The translations under genes and the position numbers were made by a program. From Enterococcus caccae ATCC BAA-1240 (GTDB taxonomy: Bacteria; Bacillota; Bacilli; Lactobacillales; Enterococcaceae): a stretch of DNA of 64,000 nt. Below the pieces are notes generated by a model, which ran no database searches, was not told the origin of the DNA, and was given only the letters and a program-made list of their open reading frames with translations. Below, in pieces: positions 54,228 through 61,601 of the stretch. The DNA is taken from the NCBI RefSeq assembly GCF_000407145.1, contig NZ_KE136473.1, forward strand, positions 371,742-435,741. The letters run 5' to 3'. Every line of letters begins with the position of its first letter. Positions within the stretch are counted from its first letter, which is position 1.

Positions 54228-54515
54228 AAATGAGGATGGGACAGAAGTGTTTAATCCCGAGAAATAAGAAGGAATTCACGAAAATGACAAGAAACACGGA
54301 ATTTTTAATTCAGATGTTGAATGATTCCTAATCGGTGCTCTTCAAATTTTTGTGACCAAGTAGGTACTGTGCAACATCAACTCGTTCCTCGTTGTGTTTT
54401 ACAGCAATTTCGGCTTATTTCCGAAGGGATTACTTCTGCTCCCACCGTTTATCCGGATTTAAAGCTCAAAACAAAACTGCTTTTTAATTTTGTCCCGAGC
54501 TTATTTTTTTGCGTT
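54228..54515 (+). repeat. Dispersed hairpin element, long copy H
   Basis: GGGACA (54238-54243) pairs with TGTCCC (54491-54496). Most of its left two thirds is nearly identical to copy E at 36937. The 3' end differs: AAGCTC...GAGCTT with ACAAAA/TTTTGT replaces the ACTCGAAGAGTTAT hairpin and is followed by T8. It separates DUF1831 from mnmA. No gene lies in 54215-54666. Confidence 0.85.
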
Positions 54516-54651
54516 CAAAATGCAGAAAAATTTGATTAAGAAGTAAGTTGTCCACTCTTAATACCTTTACTTCTTCTAAAATACTAGTATAATAAGTATC
54601 ACTGAAAAGTTACGACCTTCAAATCGTAGATGAGTTCAGAATCTAAATTGA

Positions 54652-55790
<1,139 letters not shown>

Positions 55791-55791
<1 letters not shown>

Positions 55792-55834
55792 TCAAAAAAA
55801 CGAGTAGGAATTTTTTCCTACTCGTTTTTTTGAT
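55791..55834. terminator. Bidirectional terminator between mnmA and a membrane gene
   Basis: ATCAAAAAAACGAGTAGGAA (55791-55810) is the exact reverse complement of 55815-55834; T-runs on both sides. Confidence 0.9.
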
Positions 55835-56210
55835 TACAGTTACGAAAATAAGCTCTCGATTCTGGTGAAAAAATAAGATAAAACATCGAACATAACTCAA
55901 CGACACGAAACGCTAGCATAATCATTTTCGGAAACATACTGACCATCATTGGTGGGTAAAAGTACATTAAAAAAATAAATGGAATAAAAAGTATAGAGAA
56001 GAGGTAGCCTTTTTTCCCCCCTGTCATCAATCCCGCAATTTCAATAATATAAATTAAAAAAACAGCTATCTGATACCAAACTTCTGATCCAAAGCGTCCA
56101 TTACCTTCAACTACAGCTTTCAACGCCAAAATCAATGATATGATAAGTAAAATATTATTATATAATAGTAAATAAATAGCGATCGAATTCCAAAATACAG
56201 GTTTTTTCAT
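55818..56210 (-). CDS. Uncharacterised membrane protein
   Basis: 130 aa with four hydrophobic helices (about 10-32, 46-62, 66-84, 86-112) and a polar tail RAYFRNCNQKNE. The ATG has GAAAGGA upstream. It is convergent with mnmA, the 3' end lying in the shared terminator. I do not recognise the family, and no partner gene is adjacent. Confidence 0.65.
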   Translation of the reverse strand: MKKPVFWNSIAIYLLLYNNILLIISLILALKAVVEGNGRFGSEVWYQIAVFLIYIIEIAGLMTGGKKGYLFSILFIPFIFLMYFYPPMMVSMFPKMIMLAFRVVELCSMFYLIFSPESRAYFRNCNQKNE

Positions 56211-56435
56211 AATCAGAAACGTTCCTTTCTACTCTTTCCATATTTTAGCAAATGCTCATTCCGTTCGCAATGAAATACCAAGAAAATCAATTGTTTTTCT
56301 TAGCTTTGCTTGATCCTGTGATAAAATAAAAATAATGAACGTTTAAACAAAAACTATTTCACAAGCACTTAAGTTGAAAGTTTTGCACTAAGTGACTAGA
56401 ATAGCTTTTGTAGAAAGAATTGGAGTGATAGATTA

Positions 56436-56801
56436 ATGTACCAAGTGGTTACCATGTACGGCGATAATGAACCTTGGTGGTTTTTTGAAGACTGGCAAGA
56501 AGATATCGAAGAAAATAAAACCTTTGATTGTTTAGAAGATGCGGAACGTTACTACATAAAACAATGGCAAGAACTTTCTTCAACATATGAGTACATAAAT
56601 ACAAAAGTGAATTACTTAGCAGCGTTTTGGAATAATGGTGATGAACGCTGGTGTGAAGAATGTGATGAAGATCTGCAACAATATAAAGGCTTAGCTTTGT
56701 TAAAAGATCTGCAAGCTGTGACATTCGAAAGTGGCGATGATTTTCATGAACGCCATAATGATTGTGCGAAGCCGAAATGTTGTAAATCGAGTTTAGTTTA
56801 A
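56436..56801 (+). CDS. DUF1033 family protein
   Basis: Acidic soluble protein of 121 aa. It starts YQVVTMYGDNEPWWFFEDWQEDI and has FWNNGDERWCEECDEDLQQYKGLALL, the DUF1033 pattern of Firmicutes. It ends with paired cysteines (KPKCCKSSLV), as in relatives; a metal site from CEEC and CC is possible but unproven. GGAGTGA precedes the ATG. Function unknown; monocistronic with a strong terminator. Confidence 0.8.
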   Translation: MYQVVTMYGDNEPWWFFEDWQEDIEENKTFDCLEDAERYYIKQWQELSSTYEYINTKVNYLAAFWNNGDERWCEECDEDLQQYKGLALLKDLQAVTFESGDDFHERHNDCAKPKCCKSSLV

Positions 56802-56814
56802 AAAGAATTAAGAA

Positions 56815-56862
56815 AAATATAGAGAGTAAGATAATGGGAACATTATCTTACTCTCTATATTT
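56815..56862. terminator. Bidirectional terminator
   Basis: AATATAGAGAGTAAGATAAT and its exact reverse complement flank GGGAAC (56836-56841). Confidence 0.9.
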
Positions 56863-57228
56863 TCGTTTTCTGAAGAAGTAGATAACTGAGAAAATAAGGC
56901 AATCAAAAAAGAGTGATTCAAAGTGCCAAGGATCGTTACTAATAATACTTCTATAAGGTACTCCGCCAGAAATGATTGGATGATAGTGAAAGTTACTATT
57001 TGGTATCATATTTGCTGCGATGCCAAGAACAAATTGAAGCGTATGCACTATGAAGAGTGCGATCATTGCATAAACTAAGGAATCTGAAACAGTTTTTTTC
57101 TCTAATTCATCCAGACGACCTTTCTTTACTTGAACCAAGGCTTTAATGGCATTAAAAATCGAGCTAATTGTAAAAACCCCTATTAGTAATAGGATAATGG
57201 CTTGTGTTATTTGTAAAGCTGTATTCAT
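56848..57228 (-). CDS. Membrane protein paired with XRE regulator
   Basis: 126 aa with three or four helices (ITQAIILLLIGVFTISSIF near the N-terminus, LVYAMIALFIVHTLQFVLGIAANM in the middle, and FFDCLIFSVIYFF at the end), plus a charged loop VKKGRLDELEKK. The ATG follows the XRE stop codon directly, with GAGGAGGAA inside the regulator gene as ribosome site. The pairing with an YozG-like regulator is common in Firmicutes (DUF2975-type membrane partners); function unknown. Confidence 0.75.
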   Translation of the reverse strand: MNTALQITQAIILLLIGVFTISSIFNAIKALVQVKKGRLDELEKKTVSDSLVYAMIALFIVHTLQFVLGIAANMIPNSNFHYHPIISGGVPYRSIISNDPWHFESLFFDCLIFSVIYFFRKRKYRE

Positions 57229-57435
57229 TTATTCTTCCTCCTCTAGCTGAAAAATTTCTTCAACATGCATATTAAAATACTTCGCTATTTTTAAAGATAG
57301 CTCCAAGCTTGGATTATACTTTGTTTTTTCAATAGCATTCATGGTTTGTCTAGAAACGCCTAAATCAGTGGCCATCTGAATTTGGGTTATTTTCTTACTT
57401 TCACGTATTTCTTTGATCTTATTATGAACGTTCAT
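57229..57435 (-). CDS. XRE-family (YozG-like) regulator
   Basis: Minimal Cro/CI-type regulator of 68 aa: [50 protein letters not shown], then [12 protein letters not shown]. The helix-turn-helix covers about residues 16-36. Two identical palindromes upstream indicate autoregulation. It is translationally coupled to the membrane protein gene, forming a two-gene unit. Confidence 0.92.
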   Translation of the reverse strand: MNVHNKIKEIRESKKITQIQMATDLGVSRQTMNAIEKTKYNPSLELSLKIAKYFNMHVEEIFQLEEEE

Positions 57436-57457
57436 GATGATAAACTCCTAATTATTA

Positions 57458-57516
57458 GTAAAGATATCTTTACTTTATTTTAGCATAGTTAAATTGATTC
57501 GTAAAGATATCTTTAC
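57458..57516 (-). promoter_or_regulatory. Twin operators and promoter of the XRE unit
   Basis: GTAAAGATATCTTTAC, a perfect 16-bp palindrome, occurs at 57458-57473 and 57501-57516. The minus-strand promoter TTTACG (57505-57500), 17-nt spacer, TGCTAAAAT extended -10 (57485-57477) lies between and over them: one copy covers the -35, the other the start site. Confidence 0.88.
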
Positions 57517-57533
57517 GTTGTTTTGAACAAAAA

Positions 57534-57573
57534 AAGAAAAGCAACCAATAAACTTTAAAAAGTTGCTTTTCTT
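57534..57573 (-). terminator. Terminator of the DsbA-family gene
   Basis: AAGAAAAGCAAC (57534-57545) pairs with GTTGCTTTTCTT (57562-57573); a T-run follows on the minus strand. Confidence 0.8.
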
Positions 57574-57587
57574 CACATTCGTTCAGA

Positions 57588-58301
57588 CTAATCTTTACAA
57601 ACCCATTTTCCATCTTCCATATTACAAGAACCATTTTCCGATTCATCATTTTTAAGCACTTCAATAATGGGTGTCTCTTTTTCTTTGATTGTCGCAATTG
57701 CTTGCATGATTTGATCCAGCGGCTGCGCACCGTTGATCAGATATTTTCCATTAACGATCAATGCTGGAACACCGCTAAGTTGATAGGCATTTGCTAAACG
57801 AAAATCATCTTCAACTAAGGCTAACGTTTCTGGATTAGTAAAAGCTTGCTGCCATTTTTCAAAATCAATGGAACTGTTTTTGACGATTGATTCAATTATG
57901 TTAATGTCATCAATATCTTTACTATCAACGAATAAAGCTGTCTGTAAAGCATCAAACATGTCCCAATAACTAGCTTCTCCGCCTACAACTCCTGCTGCTT
58001 TTGCAGCGAGTAAACCATTCATAGAAGTTGGAAAAAGAAAGTCAGCTGCTCTCATTCCTTCAATGTTAAACCGATGAAGGTCATCATTTTGATTAGCATG
58101 AACCCAGTGAGATAGGATTTCATTTTTAGCATTTTCTCTAGAACCAAACATCTGCTTATGATCTTCTTCATCTCTAGCTAAAGCAAAAGAACGGTGGATG
58201 ATGTTTATGTCAGGCATTTCTTTTTGAACTTGTCTCATTCTATACGACATTGGAAAACAAAAACTACAGATAACGTCGTGAAAAAACTCAATTGTAATCA
58301 T
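57588..58301 (-). CDS. DsbA-family (FrnE-like) thiol oxidoreductase
   Basis: Cytosolic protein of 237 aa. The thioredoxin-fold active site is DVICSFCFPMSYR near residue 12; the helical insert and the cis-Pro region GVPALIVNGKYLINGAQP are typical of FrnE/2-hydroxychromene isomerase-like DsbA proteins. There is no signal peptide. The C-terminus carries two more cysteines (SCNMEDGKWVCKD). It probably handles thiol or disulfide stress; the partner is unknown. AAGGAG lies before the ATG. Confidence 0.9.
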   Translation of the reverse strand: MITIEFFHDVICSFCFPMSYRMRQVQKEMPDINIIHRSFALARDEEDHKQMFGSRENAKNEILSHWVHANQNDDLHRFNIEGMRAADFLFPTSMNGLLAAKAAGVVGGEASYWDMFDALQTALFVDSKDIDDINIIESIVKNSSIDFEKWQQAFTNPETLALVEDDFRLANAYQLSGVPALIVNGKYLINGAQPLDQIMQAIATIKEKETPIIEVLKNDESENGSCNMEDGKWVCKD

Positions 58302-58490
58302 AGGATCTCCTTGATAATCTTTATTTTTATTAACTTACAATTAGTAAGTATATAGTTCTTCTATTTACATTTCAATTAAAAAGCTTGAATAAGAGGCGAA
58401 AAGAACCAGCCGAGTGTGGTAAAATCAACATATTGACATTTTAACGATTAATTCAATTGATATATGGAATACAGAAAGTGAGTGAAACAA

Positions 58491-60572
58491 ATGGCAAACA
58501 AACAACTGATTATTGCCGAAAAACCTAGTGTTGCTAAAGATTTAAGCAAAGTGCTAGGAGCAAATCAAAAAAATAAAAGTTATTACGAAGGTCCGACTGT
58601 AATTGTAACGTGGGCATTAGGTCATTTACTTGGATTAAAGATGCCAGAAGATATCAATAAAGAATGGCAATCATGGCAAATGGAAACTCTGCCGATGGTA
58701 CCCAAAAATTTAGGGATCAAGCCTTTACCAAAAACAGGACATCAATTAAAAGCTATTAAGCAACTAGCAAACCGTAAAGATGTCACAGAAGCGGTGATCG
58801 CAACTGATGCAGGACGTGAAGGAGAATTGGTCGCTCGTTGGATTTTAGAATATGTTCATTTTAACAAGCCGGTTAAGCGTCTTTGGATTTCTTCGCAAAC
58901 AGATAAGGCAATAAAGGATGGTTTCAAAAAACTGAGACCTGCTAAAGAATATGATAACTTGTATTATTCAGCCTTAGCTCGCGCCAAAGCAGACTGGTTA
59001 GTTGGTTTGAACGTCACCAGAGCCTTAACGGTAAAATATCAAGATAGTCTTTCAGCTGGACGGGTACAGACACCCACACTATCTTTAGTCCGCCAACAAG
59101 AAAAGAAAATCGAAGGCTTTAGACCACAAACGTATTTTTCAGTAGAACTGCAAGTTCAAAAAGAAAAAGCGAAGCTGGTTCAAAGTAATCCATACGCATT
59201 TAAAGAACGAAATGATGTAGAAGCGTTCGTAAAAAAACTAAGCGAAGGCAAAGGGAAAGTAACAGATATCCAAGAAAAAACGAAAACAGAACAAGCACCA
59301 CTTCCTTATGATTTAACTGAAATTCAAAGAGAAGCCAATCAACGCTATCAATTTTCAGCGAAGAAAACTCTTTCCCTCGTTCAAAGTCTCTACGAATTTC
59401 ATAAAATCGTGACGTATCCAAGGACGGATAGTAAGTATTTAACAACGGATATGAAAGCAACGATGAAAGAACGTTTGCAAGCAGTGAGTGATTTTGCACC
59501 TGAAGTTAAAACGTATATTAAAGACGGCGGTCAAGTCAAACTGACGAAAGTCTTCCAAAACGAGAAGGTCACAGATCACCATGCCTTGATTCCAACGGAA
59601 CAACGTCCACGTTACGAAAAATTAAGTGGCGATGAGCAAAAAATCTACAATATGATCGTCACACGTTTCTTGGGGATGTTTGCGGAGCCTCACCGCACAA
59701 AGCAAACAAAAGTAACAGTAAATTTTAACAAAGAACAATTTATTTTCCGTCAAAGCAAAGTAGAAGTTGCAGGATGGAAGCAAGAAAAAGAAGAAGTAGC
59801 GCCATCTGTCGACTGGAAATTAGGCATGATCGTACCGCCCAATTTCACCATTAATAAAGAACTAACAGCACCACCAAAACCTTTGACTGAAGGCACCTTA
59901 CTAGGTTTAATGGAAAAACATAGCTTAGGAACTCCTGCTACACGCGCTGAAATCATTGAAAAACTGATCAAATCAGAATTGATGGAACGCACGACAAATG
60001 GTTTAAGTGTTTCACCAAAGGGCAAACAGTTGCTCGAATTGGTCAATCCATCCTTAGTTACGCCTGAATTAACCGAAAAATGGGAGAAAACATTAGAAGC
60101 TATCGCCAAGGGGAAACAAAGCAGTACTGTTTTTCTTAAAGAAATTGAACAAGATACGAAAAAATTAGTCAACGAGATCAAACAAAGCGAAAGCAAATAC
60201 CAAGATTTTTCTATCACACAAAAGAAATGCCCAGAATGTGGTTCAAACTTGCGTGAGAAAAATACTAAAGACGGTAAAATCTATGTTTGTTCCAATCAAG
60301 ATTGTAGCTATCGTCGGAGAAAAGACCCGAAAGTGTCCAATCACCGTTGTTCACAATGCCACCGTAAAATGGAGATTATCGATGGTAAAAACGGTGCTTA
60401 CTTTAAATGTAAATACTGTTCGATCACTGAAAAAATGCAAGATAAAAAAGAACGCAGTAAAAAACTGACGAAACATGAAGAACGTAAGTTGATGAAAAAA
60501 TATTCACAAAAAGAAGAACCAGAAGAAAGTGCACTAGCACAAGCCTTGAAAGCGGCGATGAAACAAGACTGA
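58491..60572 (+). CDS. topB: DNA topoisomerase III
   Basis: Type IA topoisomerase of 693 aa. The Toprim motif is LIIAEKPSVAKDLSKVLG with DAGREGELVARWI; the catalytic Tyr lies in KIVTYPRTDSKYL (about residue 310). SAGRVQTPTLSL and SLGTPATRAEIIEKL are also diagnostic. The C-terminus carries Cys clusters CPECGSN...CSNQDC and CSQCHRK...CKYC. ATG 58491 is chosen over GTG 58482, which falls in the ribosome site AAAGTGAGTG. It lacks integrative-element neighbours and is followed by a terminator, so it looks like the chromosomal copy. Confidence 0.95.
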   Translation: MANKQLIIAEKPSVAKDLSKVLGANQKNKSYYEGPTVIVTWALGHLLGLKMPEDINKEWQSWQMETLPMVPKNLGIKPLPKTGHQLKAIKQLANRKDVTEAVIATDAGREGELVARWILEYVHFNKPVKRLWISSQTDKAIKDGFKKLRPAKEYDNLYYSALARAKADWLVGLNVTRALTVKYQDSLSAGRVQTPTLSLVRQQEKKIEGFRPQTYFSVELQVQKEKAKLVQSNPYAFKERNDVEAFVKKLSEGKGKVTDIQEKTKTEQAPLPYDLTEIQREANQRYQFSAKKTLSLVQSLYEFHKIVTYPRTDSKYLTTDMKATMKERLQAVSDFAPEVKTYIKDGGQVKLTKVFQNEKVTDHHALIPTEQRPRYEKLSGDEQKIYNMIVTRFLGMFAEPHRTKQTKVTVNFNKEQFIFRQSKVEVAGWKQEKEEVAPSVDWKLGMIVPPNFTINKELTAPPKPLTEGTLLGLMEKHSLGTPATRAEIIEKLIKSELMERTTNGLSVSPKGKQLLELVNPSLVTPELTEKWEKTLEAIAKGKQSSTVFLKEIEQDTKKLVNEIKQSESKYQDFSITQKKCPECGSNLREKNTKDGKIYVCSNQDCSYRRRKDPKVSNHRCSQCHRKMEIIDGKNGAYFKCKYCSITEKMQDKKERSKKLTKHEERKLMKKYSQKEEPEESALAQALKAAMKQD

Positions 60573-60581
60573 TTTTCAATT

Positions 60582-60623
60582 AAAAACACCGATCCTCAGA
60601 AATTTTGATGATCGGTGTTTTTT
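60582..60623 (+). terminator. Terminator after topB
   Basis: AAAACACCGATC (60583-60594) pairs with GATCGGTGTTTT (60610-60621), then T-rich. Confidence 0.85.
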
Positions 60624-60703
60624 AGTGGATAAGGAGGCCTGAAACCGTTTGATTTCATGTTATAATTTAGTCAAAATACTAAACAGAGAAGAGTGAAAGA
60701 ATC

Positions 60704-61189
60704 ATGGTTGCCAACAATAAACAAGAACAATTAGACGAAAAATTCATGAAACAAGCACTAGAACTTGCCAAAGATGCTGCTAAAAAGGGAAATGAACCCT
60801 TTGGCGCATTACTTGTAAAAGACAATAAAGTTGTCCTAACTGGTGAAAATCAAATTCATACAGAAAGTGACCCTACTTATCATGCAGAATTAGGCATTAT
60901 TCGTGATTTTTGTTCTAGCCAAAAAATATCAGATCTATCTGAATATACATTGTATACAAGTTGTGAACCATGCTGTATGTGTACAGGAGCGATGGTTTGG
61001 AGCAGTTTGGGTAGAATGGTCTATAGTTTAGGTCATGATGAATTAGCTGAAATCGCAGGCTTTAATATCATGATTGGGAGCGAAGAAATTTTTGCAAAAA
61101 GCCCAAACAGACCTGAAGTTGCAAAAGGCGTATTACGAGAAATTGCAATGCCGATTTATATAAATTATTTTCAGGATACATTTGTTTAG
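60704..61189 (+). CDS. Nucleoside/guanine deaminase (CDA fold)
   Basis: Zinc deaminase of 161 aa. The zinc site is HAELG (His and catalytic Glu) with SCEPCCMC; AKKGNEPFGALLVKD is the GuaD/TadA-like N-terminal block. It is smaller in context than TadA and lacks the tRNA-binding tail, and the C-terminal MPIYINYFQDTFV fits guanine or general nucleoside deaminases. GAAGAGTGA precedes the ATG. It is monocistronic. Guanine versus cytosine/nucleoside substrate cannot be settled by eye. Confidence 0.85.
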   Translation: MVANNKQEQLDEKFMKQALELAKDAAKKGNEPFGALLVKDNKVVLTGENQIHTESDPTYHAELGIIRDFCSSQKISDLSEYTLYTSCEPCCMCTGAMVWSSLGRMVYSLGHDELAEIAGFNIMIGSEEIFAKSPNRPEVAKGVLREIAMPIYINYFQDTFV

Positions 61190-61235
61190 TTTAGTGAAAT
61201 CAAGTCGTTCAATAGATACTTGATTTCTATTTATG

Positions 61236-61293
61236 TATTCAGATTCCTTGTGACTGGGGTGTAACTCGTAGAGTTATTCCCTAGTCTTTTTTT
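61236..61293 (+). repeat. Dispersed hairpin element, 3' half copy I
   Basis: GACTGGGGTGTAACTC then GTAGAGTTATTCCCTAGTC, followed by T7, keeps the conserved centre (ACTCGTAGAGTTAT) with a different paired stem. It follows the deaminase gene as a terminator. Confidence 0.75.
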
Positions 61294-61429
61294 GATAAAA
61301 AGATAGAGATTCAAGTAAACAGGATTCAAGATGTGCAAGCTAAAGTGTTTGAGTACTTATTTTCAATAGTTAACTTGGTGAAAGAGAAAGTCGTATTATG
61401 TTTGTTTTTAATATTTATTAGAGGTATCC

Positions 61430-61560
61430 AACCTTGTTTATATACATATTGTCATTGTTTTTAACACTAATTATAATTTTATATCTATATTATATCGTAT
61501 ATATATCATATTTTGTTTCGAAATATATTTTTATATGATATATTAATTTTACGTGGATTG
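61430..61560. other. Very AT-rich region upstream of the protease gene
   Basis: Almost pure A/T, with an 11-bp inverted repeat ATATATCATAT (61501-61511) and ATATGATATAT (61533-61543). It may hold the protease promoter, but many near matches prevent a clear call. Base composition differs from the flanks. Confidence 0.45.
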
Positions 61561-61601
61561 TTTAACATTCACAGTAAAATAAAAAAGGAGATTTATAATT
61601 T

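Noticed and set aside
54321..54539. 72-aa ORF on the plus strand
   Set aside because: It lies inside dispersed element H, and no comparable frame is retained in copy E.
59750..60217. 155-aa minus-strand ORF
   Set aside because: Antisense shadow of topB with no ribosome site.
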